Counted from the first letter of the stretch, positions 1-5,780 are shown. The stretch is DNA of 6,753 bases from Chryseobacterium gleum (GCA_945897395.1 CAMDFE010000083.1:1-6753); one strand, 5' to 3'. The notes: generated from the sequence alone by a model not told the origin. Program-made: numbers and translations.

Positions 1-206
1 ATTACGAATCATCATTCATGAAAGATGCGATGCTGAATAATTGGAACGCTGAAGTAGGCGTGGGTGTGGTTTTCGGAAAGAAAATAAAGCCATTCGTCGA
101 ATGGAGATACAATACGCGGCATCAAGAGGGCATGCTGCACGTGGGATTATTGTTTAATAAAAATTCATTCAAAGGAAAAAAAGAAAAATGCGCAGCTTAT
201 GACTAA
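1..206 (+). CDS. C-terminal fragment of a probable outer-membrane beta-barrel protein (5' end outside window)
   Basis: The reading frame is open from position 3 and ends at TAA 204-206, leaving 67 residues. The ATG at position 18 is internal to the open frame and is probably not the true start. Alternating hydrophobic and polar stretches such as VGVGVVFG, IKPFVEWRYN and GMLHVGLLF look like the last strands of a membrane beta-barrel, where the final strand normally ends in an aromatic residue. That would be the Phe of GLLF. The protein then runs on for 16 polar, Lys-rich residues (NKNSFKGKKEKCAAYD), which is unusual for such a barrel. The gene overlaps the next gene by 8 bp, so the two are probably co-transcribed. 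The family cannot be named from this fragment. A C-terminal piece of another secreted beta-rich protein is also possible. Confidence 0.6.
   Translation, partial: YESSFMKDAMLNNWNAEVGVGVVFGKKIKPFVEWRYNTRHQEGMLHVGLLFNKNSFKGKKEKCAAYD
172..202 (+). promoter_or_regulatory. Ribosome-binding and start region of the lipoprotein gene, with an embedded 4-codon mini-ORF
   Basis: A purine-rich AAGGA at 172-176, followed by an A/G tract, lies 22 bases upstream of the lipoprotein ATG at 199. That is too far for normal Shine-Dalgarno use. It is however 11 bases from another ATG at 188-190, which opens a 4-codon reading frame (MRSL) whose TGA stop at 200-202 overlaps the lipoprotein ATG as ATGA. The upstream barrel gene also reads through this stretch and stops at 204-206. 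Translational coupling by ribosomes terminating here is a reasonable inference. Bacteroidota often do not depend on a Shine-Dalgarno sequence, so the mini-ORF may be chance. Confidence 0.3.
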
Positions 207-1128
207 TAGAAACACAATTTTTTTTACCGGAGCAACAACATTGTTGGTTCTTGTTGCAACCGTATTATTTTCATCGTGTTCCAGAGACCGCATAGAGCGA
301 GATTTGAATACGTATGAATCTCCGAATGCTTATTTAGATTCTAAGAAGCAAGACGAGCAAGTGTTTGTCATTGACACTGCGGGTGAAGGACCAATTATTG
401 GCAATCAAGGAACCACAATTTGGGGAAGTATTGATTGTCTTCAACTGCCAGGCGGCGCAGGAGTGGATTATCCGTTTATTGTGAAATTGGTGGAACTCTA
501 TACGCCTAAGGATATGATCTATTATCGCATGCCAACTGTTGCAGCTGGAATGCCATTAGAAACAGCTGGTGAAATTAGATTGAGAGCAGAAAAAGACGGG
601 CAAGAACTGTCTTTATCGCAACCATGTGCATTCAAGGTGAGCATGCCGAATGCGGCGCCTGCACTGAATTACATGAATGTGTATTATGGGAATGAAAACG
701 GTGATGTTGTAGACTGGACAACTGATTTAGGAGTTTGGGGAATAACTCAAACACAGAATCCAGTGTTCGATGTGGATACGATTGGATACACTGCTTTCAT
801 TGAGAAATTAGGATGGATTAACGCAGACCGCAGTGTTTCAACCAGTGGGACATACAACATAACTTTCGACTCGGAGGAAGACGATTTGTCGAATGTCCTA
901 TTCTTCGCCTATCTGCCAGACACCAAAACGGTATTACAGTCGAGTGCTGGAATAATCTCGGGTATTCCGTCCGGAGCATTTGCTAAGATTGTTGCAATTG
1001 CTGTAAATACCAGTGGAGATTTATTCCATTTCCACCAAGATCTAACGGTGAATGGCAATTCAACCGTAATGGTCGTGATGCAAGGAATTTCCGACGCTCA
1101 ATTAACCAGTCTCTTGGATAGTTTGTAA
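199..1128 (+). CDS. Putative surface lipoprotein, Bacteroidota-type hypothetical
   Basis: This 309-residue protein starts with Asn/Arg, then a hydrophobic segment (about residues 11-24), then the lipobox-like FSSC with Cys27 as the probable lipidated residue. Acidic and basic residues follow directly (SRDRIERD), which could act in export to the surface. Residues about 55-150 form a beta-rich unit: GNQGTTIWG at 68-76, then VKLVELYTPKDM at 95-106, then MPTVAAGMPLETAGEI at 111-126. I associate this pattern (a GT start, then the LE.Y..KDM and LET.G motifs) with beta-sandwich domains of Bacteroidota surface proteins, loosely resembling ZU5-like folds. That assignment is from memory and is weak. 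A second region holds LGWINADR at 204-211 and a C-terminal beta-rich segment. No catalytic residues are evident. It overlaps the upstream barrel gene, suggesting an envelope operon, and is convergent with the symporter gene. The exact function is unknown. Confidence 0.8.
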   Translation: MTNRNTIFFTGATTLLVLVATVLFSSCSRDRIERDLNTYESPNAYLDSKKQDEQVFVIDTAGEGPIIGNQGTTIWGSIDCLQLPGGAGVDYPFIVKLVELYTPKDMIYYRMPTVAAGMPLETAGEIRLRAEKDGQELSLSQPCAFKVSMPNAAPALNYMNVYYGNENGDVVDWTTDLGVWGITQTQNPVFDVDTIGYTAFIEKLGWINADRSVSTSGTYNITFDSEEDDLSNVLFFAYLPDTKTVLQSSAGIISGIPSGAFAKIVAIAVNTSGDLFHFHQDLTVNGNSTVMVVMQGISDAQLTSLLDSL

Positions 1129-1159
1129 TCTTTCAGGGTTCGAGAAGACTTGCTTGATT

Positions 1160-1199
1160 GAATTTGAGCGGAATTGTATTGAATGCCAAATTCTCTTTT
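1160..1199 (+). terminator. Weak candidate terminator in the convergent gap after the lipoprotein gene
   Basis: GAATTTG at 1160-1166 and CAAATTC at 1187-1193 form a perfect 7-bp inverted repeat with a 20-base loop, followed by TCTTTT at 1194-1199. The stem is AT-rich and the loop long, so the predicted structure is weak. The element is correctly placed, 31 bases after the lipoprotein stop in a 70-bp convergent gap. No comparable hairpin with a T-tract was seen for the minus-strand symporter gene. Confidence 0.25.
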
Positions 1200-2743
1200 C
1201 AACAAAGAAAAAAGCACCAAATTCCTGAAGAAAGAAACAATAAAAGGAAGCCAAATGCCAATGCTAAAGCGAATTGTCGCAACAGCATTCCTCTGTTTTC
1301 AATGATGGGCATCATTTTTAATTTTACGGTTTCGCTCTGATTGGGAGTGGCATAGGTTACAATTAACCAGATTACTGTTGTAATTGCCGTAACGACGAGC
1401 ACCCGAGACTCCTCCATGGGCAGATCTTTTAAGGGTAAATAATCATGCACCGTGGGGTAGATGAGCGTGCAAACTGCAGAGCTTATCATAGCGCTAATTT
1501 GCGACCAGGCGTTAATGCGAAACCACACCCAACGCAGAATATAGACAGGTGCCACTCCTGCAGCTATTGAAAAGGTTATTTTCATCAGACTTTGTAGGCT
1601 ATCGATTTGAAGCGCGAAGAATGTAGAAAATAAAGAGAGCAAGAGCATTGTAGCGAATGAAGCGGCCCGTACATTTTTGTCCGAGGCATTTGGGTGAACA
1701 TAGGCTTTGTACGCATCAATCGTTAAAAATGATGCTCCCCAATTCATGAGAGATTCAGCGGTAGTAATAAACATTCCGAAAAAGCCCAATAGCACTATAC
1801 TTTTAAGTGCTTCAGGTACCAATTGGAATATCCGCTCGACATACAGTATTTCACCGTTTTCTTGTCCAGGAGATATACCAAGTAGAAGTATTATTTGTCC
1901 CACCATAAAGGATCCCATAACAAGTGAAATGAGTATGGGGAAGAGACCTGATCGAATGGAGTTTTTTTTGTCTTTAGTCGCTGTAAACCTTGCCATTTCC
2001 GGTCCTCCACCATCGAAGAGAGTGCAGCTCCACCATTGAATTCCGATAAATACGATGAGTGAGAACCAGTCTGAAGTATTGTTACTGTTGGGAAAAAGTT
2101 GTTTTTTTTCGGGATGTCGTTCAAAGAAAGAAAGAAACGCATCTCCTCCATTGCTTACTACATAAACTGAATAAAGAATTACGCATGTTCCTATGAGATA
2201 AAGTGCGAAATGAAGGATATCCATTTTCAATTTTATGTCGAAGATATTTTTTAGAGCGAATAGACACAGGACAGCTCCTGTGATTAGAATAGACGTTGTG
2301 GGGTCTAATTCGAAATAGGTTTGAATGACCCGAGAAAACCCGAGAATGTGAAAGCAGATGAGGAGCGCAACCACGAGTCCGCCCACGTATATTGCTCGAA
2401 AGAGATGTAGAGCTTTCCCGCTCTTTCCTGGAAAACGAAAGAGCAGAAATTGATTGTCTGTAATAAAATCTAGTTTTTGCCAAAGCGGTGCAAATACCAT
2501 TGGAACAACAAACGCTCCGAGGCAGCTTGCCCAGACCATCCACATGCCTTGCATTCCGTGTTGTGCAATAATCCCAGTGAGCAGTTGGCCTTGCTCTGCC
2601 GACAGATAGAGCATATACAGCGATACCCCTGAGATCCACCACGGAACTTTTTTCGCGGTTCTAAAAATCCCATTGCCAATATTTTTCCGCTGAATATAGG
2701 TAAGGGAAATAATTATTAAAGCGTATAAAAAGAGGATCGACAT
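1199..2743 (-). CDS. Sodium:solute symporter (SSS family), substrate unknown
   Basis: This 514-residue, very hydrophobic protein has about 13 candidate membrane helices and the length usual for the SSS family, so it is an inner-membrane Na+-coupled importer. Family-like landmarks (numbering from the ATG at 2743) are WWISGVSLYMLYLSAEQGQ at about 35-53 in the first core helix; QWWSCTLFDGGGPEMARF with the following ATKDKK at about 236-260; and FFGMFITTAESLMNWGASF at about 321-339 with IDAYKAY just after. In SSS proteins the last segment carries Ser/Thr residues of the Na2 sodium site, and the TT pair at 327-328 fits. A TTG two codons upstream (2747-2749) is in frame, but the ATG is preferred because it gives a normal N-terminus. 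The DGGG segment recalls SSS members near sugar or unknown-substrate transporters, so the substrate cannot be assigned. The gene is convergent with the lipoprotein gene and lies downstream of the terminator closing the MORN gene, so it probably has its own promoter. Confidence 0.92.
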   Translation of the reverse strand: MSILFLYALIIISLTYIQRKNIGNGIFRTAKKVPWWISGVSLYMLYLSAEQGQLLTGIIAQHGMQGMWMVWASCLGAFVVPMVFAPLWQKLDFITDNQFLLFRFPGKSGKALHLFRAIYVGGLVVALLICFHILGFSRVIQTYFELDPTTSILITGAVLCLFALKNIFDIKLKMDILHFALYLIGTCVILYSVYVVSNGGDAFLSFFERHPEKKQLFPNSNNTSDWFSLIVFIGIQWWSCTLFDGGGPEMARFTATKDKKNSIRSGLFPILISLVMGSFMVGQIILLLGISPGQENGEILYVERIFQLVPEALKSIVLLGFFGMFITTAESLMNWGASFLTIDAYKAYVHPNASDKNVRAASFATMLLLSLFSTFFALQIDSLQSLMKITFSIAAGVAPVYILRWVWFRINAWSQISAMISSAVCTLIYPTVHDYLPLKDLPMEESRVLVVTAITTVIWLIVTYATPNQSETVKLKMMPIIENRGMLLRQFALALAFGFLLLFLSSGIWCFFLC

Positions 2744-2753
2744 TTGCAAATAA
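2741..2753 (-). promoter_or_regulatory. Start context of the symporter gene with TATTTGC element and ATTTGCAAAT palindrome
   Basis: Read on the minus strand this is TTATTTGCAAATG, ending in the chosen ATG. It contains the perfect 10-bp palindrome ATTTGCAAAT (2742-2751). The TTTGC resembles the right half of the Bacteroidota -7 element (TAnnTTTG), but the TA is not at the correct spacing. If it acts as a -7 box the transcript would start at or next to the ATG and be nearly leaderless. No convincing -33 TTG at standard spacing was found. Confidence 0.3.
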
Positions 2754-2759
2754 CCAATT

Positions 2760-2785
2760 AACAGTTGAAATTAGTTGAAACTGTT
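2760..2785. repeat. Inverted and direct repeats upstream of the symporter gene
   Basis: AACAGTT at 2760-2766 and AACTGTT at 2779-2785 are a perfect 7-bp inverted repeat with 12 bases between. The same stretch contains AGTTGAAA twice, at 2763-2770 and 2773-2780, exactly 10 bp (one helical turn) apart. GTTTAAAC at 2783-2790 is an adjacent 8-bp palindrome. They lie 17-47 bp upstream of the symporter ATG, between it and the MORN-gene terminator, where an operator would be expected. The sequence is AT-rich, so chance occurrence cannot be excluded. Confidence 0.3.
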
Positions 2786-2791
2786 TAAACG

Positions 2792-2815
2792 AAAAAATCC
2801 CTCTAGATAGAGGGA
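2792..2815 (-). terminator. Intrinsic terminator of the MORN-repeat protein gene
   Basis: On the minus strand TCCCTCTA (2815-2808) pairs perfectly with TAGAGGGA (2805-2798) across a 2-base TC gap; a 7-bp stem with a 4-base loop is the more realistic fold. It is followed at once by TTTTTT (2797-2792). A GC-containing stem with a six-T tract, 40-63 bases after the stop codon, is a textbook rho-independent terminator in the direction of the MORN gene. It separates that transcript from the symporter gene on the same strand. Confidence 0.8.
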
Positions 2816-2827
2816 GATTTCACACAG

Positions 2828-2844
2828 TTGACCAGGTTGGTCAA
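2828..2844. repeat. Perfect palindrome TTGACCA-N3-TGGTCAA just after the MORN gene
   Basis: TTGACCA (2828-2834) and TGGTCAA (2838-2844) form a perfect 7-bp inverted repeat with a 3-base spacer GGT. It begins 10 bases after the MORN-gene stop codon and lies upstream of the T-tract terminator in transcript order. It could be an additional 3'-end hairpin that stabilises the mRNA, or a protein-binding palindrome. No T-tract follows it, so it is not itself called a terminator. Confidence 0.4.
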
Positions 2845-2854
2845 TCTTGTAATT

Positions 2855-4279
2855 TTATTGTCCAAGAATAATAGCTTGAATTTGGTCTGGCGTGTCAGCA
2901 TCGCTTAATTTTTTCTCTAGATCCTTTGTTTCTTGACTATACAAAGCCACTACTTTGTCAGAAATAGCGTTTAATGAATTTATCAAAGAAATTGTTTCAA
3001 TTAAACCCGGGTATGCGCTGATTTTAGAAATTAAGTCTTCATGCACAATCAAGTATTTTTTTAACAAGGTCTTCTTTTTGTTTTGATCGTTTAAGCTTGT
3101 GATCTTGGCTTTATTTTCCAAGGCTTTTAAGTAATCTGTTTTTACAGATTTACTGAGCTCAAAATTTTCCTTTGCAACTTTGAGATTATTCAAAAAAGTT
3201 GTTTTGTCGTAGGTAGTGAACTTATATTCAGTTCCTTTAAAAGCGAATCTAAAATATAATTTATTTGCATTTTCGGTTTCTTTTGTTAAAGCTTCCTTAT
3301 ATTTAAAAAATGCCTCGGTAATGGCTATTTGATAAGGTTCATAAAATTCTTTGTTGATTTCAAAACAACCCAAGGCTAGATTAGCATATTGATTATTCCA
3401 AGGTTCTTCACAATTACAAATATTGGACACTCCTCTTGGTGTTTTTTCGTAATAAGTATATGTGGAACTGCTGTATGCTTTTACGCTTTTTATTTTGAAG
3501 TCGGCTTTTAGTGTATTAAAGTCCCCAATCAATTTACTATATTCCTCACTCTTACCATAATCATATATAAACTTGCTATCTATTTCAAATTTTCCAATCA
3601 TTTCATAAATCTTGTCTTTAGGATATTTCTCATTCTCCAAAGACTCGGATGCTTTTTTATACAATTCCAACGCATTTATGTAATCCTTTACTTCGTAGGC
3701 CTTGTCTGCTTCTGTTATGATTTTGTTGTATTTTTCAGTATTCATTATTAAGGTCGCTGCTTCCTGCTCTTTTTGTAGTGCTTTTTTCTTCTCTTGTTCT
3801 TCATCATAAATTCTTTTGCTTTCTCCTGTCCTTTCCAAAATACCATTTACATATATCCCTTCGAGCGTTAAAGAGCCGTTTTCATCATATTCTTTATATA
3901 CTCCATCATAATCTCCATTCTTAAGATTTTTCTCCTGCTTAATAGTTTTGCCATCTTCATAATACCAGATGATTTTACCATCAACCACCTTCAAACCATT
4001 ACCCGGAGTGTCAAAAATTCTTATGAAATGCAGTTTACCATTTTCATAATTTTCCGTCCATTTTCCAATCGGCGCCCCATCTTTATATGAACCTTGCAAA
4101 AGTATGCCACCGTATTGGGAATATCCTTTAAAAGTACCAACCATTTCTCCATAGGCATCAGTGTAATACTCCGATTGGATTTTCGTATTGTAAAGATCAT
4201 AGTATGTTTTCACGAGTTTTTGTGAAAAAGCATTAATAGATAATGCCAAACTAGCGAGTAAAATTGTTATTATTTTCAT
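2855..4279 (-). CDS. Secreted MORN-repeat protein with coiled-coil/TPR-like middle and unknown C-terminal region
   Basis: The 474-residue protein opens with a clear signal peptide: MK, a hydrophobic core (about 4-16), then AFS|Q with likely cleavage before Gln20. This predicts export to the periplasm or beyond. Residues about 35-150 hold MORN_2-like repeats, clearest at 63-82 (GSYKDGAPIGKWTENYENGK) and 125-147 (DGVYKEYDENGSL, then EGIYVNG), with degenerate copies at about 44-55 and 102-122. A charged, Lys/Glu-rich helix at 157-175 is probably coiled coil. One TPR-like helical pair follows at about 184-215 (YNKIITEADKAYEVKDYINA, then LELYKKASESL). Residues 220-474 are mainly helical and unrecognised, with three cysteines (288, 290, 305) near an NCEEPWNNQYA segment. 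No enzymatic motif was seen. It is divergent from the HTH-helical gene, is closed by its own terminator and is strikingly AT-rich. MORN_2 repeats are often linked by name to the YwqK antitoxin, but the signal peptide and the absence of a toxin partner argue against that role here. Confidence 0.85.
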   Translation of the reverse strand: MKIITILLASLALSINAFSQKLVKTYYDLYNTKIQSEYYTDAYGEMVGTFKGYSQYGGILLQGSYKDGAPIGKWTENYENGKLHFIRIFDTPGNGLKVVDGKIIWYYEDGKTIKQEKNLKNGDYDGVYKEYDENGSLTLEGIYVNGILERTGESKRIYDEEQEKKKALQKEQEAATLIMNTEKYNKIITEADKAYEVKDYINALELYKKASESLENEKYPKDKIYEMIGKFEIDSKFIYDYGKSEEYSKLIGDFNTLKADFKIKSVKAYSSSTYTYYEKTPRGVSNICNCEEPWNNQYANLALGCFEINKEFYEPYQIAITEAFFKYKEALTKETENANKLYFRFAFKGTEYKFTTYDKTTFLNNLKVAKENFELSKSVKTDYLKALENKAKITSLNDQNKKKTLLKKYLIVHEDLISKISAYPGLIETISLINSLNAISDKVVALYSQETKDLEKKLSDADTPDQIQAIILGQ

Positions 4280-4295
4280 AAATTGTATTTTACCG

Positions 4296-4303
4296 CAAAA
4301 CTA
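4296..4303 (-). promoter_or_regulatory. Promoter -7 element of the MORN-repeat protein gene
   Basis: On the minus strand 4303-4296 reads TAGTTTTG, an exact match to the Bacteroidota -7 consensus TAnnTTTG, 16 bases before the ATG at 4279. It predicts a start about 5-8 bases downstream and a leader near 10 nt. At the -33 position (about 20 bases further upstream) only TTTA is present instead of TTG, so the upstream half is imperfect and the promoter may need an activator. Confidence 0.55.
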
Positions 4304-4326
4304 TTGAGTAAATTTCCCTAGCTAAA

Positions 4327-4345
4327 TTGCATCTTGTTGCATCTT
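4327..4345. repeat. Tandem direct repeat TTGCATCTT x2 in the divergent intergenic region
   Basis: TTGCATCTT occurs at 4327-4335 and again at 4337-4345, with a 10-bp period that puts both copies on one face of the helix. The pair sits near the middle of the 99-bp region between the divergent start codons, upstream of both predicted promoters. This is the expected position of an operator controlling either or both genes. The gene-5 protein, which has an HTH-like N-terminus, is the obvious candidate binder, but that is inference. Confidence 0.45.
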
Positions 4346-4365
4346 AAGATTATCTGATAAATCTT
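4346..4365. repeat. Imperfect palindrome AAGATTATC-T-GATAAATCTT in the divergent intergenic region
   Basis: AAGATT (4346-4351) and AATCTT (4360-4365) are inverted copies, and the inner ATC (4352-4354) and GAT (4356-4358) also pair around T4355. One unpaired A (4359) makes the whole an imperfect 20-bp palindrome. It follows the tandem TTGCATCTT repeats directly and lies 13 bases before the ATG at 4379. It may be an operator half of a compound site. AT-rich composition lowers the significance. Confidence 0.4.
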
Positions 4366-4367
4366 CA

Positions 4368-4385
4368 TTTATTTGCACATGCAAA
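4368..4385 (+). promoter_or_regulatory. Possible -7 element and palindrome over the start codon of the HTH-helical gene
   Basis: TTTATTTG at 4368-4375 matches the -7 consensus TAnnTTTG except at the second base. It is followed by a palindrome TTTGCA-CA-TGCAAA (4372-4385) that spans the ATG at 4379-4381. If the -7 element is used, transcription would begin almost at the ATG and give a leaderless or nearly leaderless mRNA. No TTG lies at the usual spacing upstream. A TTG at 4373 is an alternative start codon but is not preferred. Confidence 0.35.
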
Positions 4386-5626
4386 GTGCTGAACAAAATT
4401 TATCTGATGCGTTTTATTTACGAGAATTAAAAGCACGTCTTGAAGCATTTGCAGCTTTAAATGTTAAAGAATTTGCCGACTGCAAAGAGATGTCTGCCAT
4501 CTTGTTTCAAAATGGAATTGCTATTTCTGCTCATACGTTTGCACGCATCTTTGGATTGATAAAATCAAATCATCGACCTTACACAACAACCCTAAATTTA
4601 ATTTGCGTCTATCTAGGGTATGATTCATTTAATGCTTTCTGTAGAAAGATAAAAAATGAAATCAATGACGCCCTTTACGCACCTATAGATCTGTTTCATT
4701 TCGGTCAATATTCACTTATTGCACTTGAATTATCAATTGCCAATAATGATTGGAACGGCATGAAAGAAATATTAGAATCTGTAGACAAAACAAAATTTCA
4801 ATACCAAGATTTGGTTATTACCCTTGGGAATGCTGTTCGTGTCCATCCAATGCAACAACAATTATTGCGTGAATTGAATACCATTGACAACGGTAGATGG
4901 CTGTTTTATGAATGCTATGTTGATGAGGACGATAGAAACAGTTATTACTCGAATGCTCTAAGAATCTATTATCAATCTTCGAATTTAAAGCCAAGTAATT
5001 TCCTTTTTTTGGAATGCTTTCTTGCTTCCAAAGCCATTTATAATGGGAAATCTAATGATTTAAGCAAATTAGATCTAATAGGAATCAAGAATTTTCAGTT
5101 GGATGATTTACATTTTCACGAGATTTCACGGCTATTTGAAATTCGAATATTGCTCGATTTTCAAAACAAGTTGTTGCCCAAAAAATTAATAAATCATTTG
5201 GATGGGATCTGCTTGGCAGTAAACCAGCATGTTCGCTATGATGCTTGTTGGATTTTAGCTAGAAGTCTTAAAGCGCTCGCCTTTGCAGGTCAGCTGAAAA
5301 AGGCCATGACTTACTCACCTTTCAATCAGATTGTATTTGAGCAATTCCATGCTTGCACGAACAAATTAGAGTCAATTGCAGAACTTATTATTCAATTCGT
5401 TGGGCATACCTATTTTTTGAAAAATGAAAAAACAGATACACAATTTCCACCTTTAAAAATTGCAGTTAAACACGACAATGAAACGAATGCTCGTATTTTA
5501 ATTGAAGCAGCAACGGCTAGCCTCTACGCTCAAAGCTCAGTTAAATCAATTTTAGAGAAAAACATTCATTCTTTTGCAAATCAAACGGGGCAAACGTGGA
5601 TATTTGAATTGTTGGAGAGAGATTAA
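4379..5626 (+). CDS. Putative regulator: HTH-like N-terminal domain with long helical-repeat C-terminus
   Basis: This gene encodes 415 residues from the ATG at 4379; an in-frame TTG at 4373 would add only two residues. Residues about 30-90 carry the pattern EMSAILFQNGIAISAHTFAR, then IFGL, then TLNLICVYLGYDSFNAF. I recognise the form 'iS..T..R.fGl......tL..l..YLGy.s...F' as a recurrent N-terminal module of Bacteroidota proteins, probably a helix-turn-helix-like DNA-binding fold. No sharper family name can be supported. Residues about 100-415 look almost entirely alpha-helical, with repeated aromatic and leucine-rich helices suggestive of TPR-like superhelical repeats. There is no kinase, nuclease, ATPase or protease motif and no signal peptide or membrane segment, so it should be cytoplasmic. 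It is divergent from the secreted MORN gene, with operator-like repeats between, and a regulatory role over that gene is the simplest reading. Base composition is as AT-rich as its partner and unlike guaB. Confidence 0.8.
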   Translation: MQSAEQNLSDAFYLRELKARLEAFAALNVKEFADCKEMSAILFQNGIAISAHTFARIFGLIKSNHRPYTTTLNLICVYLGYDSFNAFCRKIKNEINDALYAPIDLFHFGQYSLIALELSIANNDWNGMKEILESVDKTKFQYQDLVITLGNAVRVHPMQQQLLRELNTIDNGRWLFYECYVDEDDRNSYYSNALRIYYQSSNLKPSNFLFLECFLASKAIYNGKSNDLSKLDLIGIKNFQLDDLHFHEISRLFEIRILLDFQNKLLPKKLINHLDGICLAVNQHVRYDACWILARSLKALAFAGQLKKAMTYSPFNQIVFEQFHACTNKLESIAELIIQFVGHTYFLKNEKTDTQFPPLKIAVKHDNETNARILIEAATASLYAQSSVKSILEKNIHSFANQTGQTWIFELLERD

Positions 5627-5643
5627 TAGTTCACTAAAATCTA

Positions 5644-5750
5644 CCCGTTTTTTCAATATCTCCGATCATACTAAAAGCACTAGGCTTTTGCCTTCCAGAA
5701 GTACAATAAAAACTAGCCGGGTCACTTCATTCCTAATCAATGAAAACGGG
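5644..5750. repeat. Distant inverted repeat CCCGTTTT / AAAACGGG in the gap before guaB
   Basis: CCCGTTTT at 5644-5651 and AAAACGGG at 5743-5750 are a perfect 8-bp inverted pair enclosing 91 bases, with TCA/TGA flanks that almost extend the match. In RNA they could close a long hairpin containing the 5673-5689 stem. The gap from 5627 to 5843 has no convincing protein gene. Apart from this pair, two terminator-like hairpins and the guaB promoter region, I see nothing in it. Confidence 0.25.
5673..5689 (+). terminator. Candidate terminator after the HTH-helical gene
   Basis: AAAAGC (5673-5678) and GCTTTT (5684-5689) form a 6-bp stem around ACTAG, 46 bases after the stop codon. The descending arm supplies only four T residues, so this is a minimal hairpin. 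The stronger element at 5781-5805 may do the work instead. Confidence 0.35.
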
Positions 5751-5780
5751 AACAGCATGGGTCATGAATGTAATTAAGAA

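Noticed and set aside
1158..2679. Short frames on both strands inside or next to the symporter gene
   Set aside because: They overlap the well-supported symporter coding sequence in other frames, and their translations look like random out-of-frame peptides.
2855..4279. MORN_2/YwqK-type repeats read as the antitoxin of a toxin-antitoxin pair
   Set aside because: The protein has a signal peptide and a long extra C-terminus. Its neighbour is a 415-aa HTH-like protein without toxin features, and the repeats are common in ordinary Bacteroidota proteins.
5574..5777. 67-codon plus-strand reading frame overlapping the end of the HTH-helical gene
   Set aside because: It overlaps that gene's coding end in another frame, has a low-complexity Ser/Thr/Lys/Arg-rich translation and shows no motif or start signal.
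5644..5780. Integron attC-like or CRISPR-like structure in the gap before guaB
   Set aside because: Only one long-range inverted pair and one duplicated hexamer are present. There are no regularly spaced repeats and no convincing conserved core sites.
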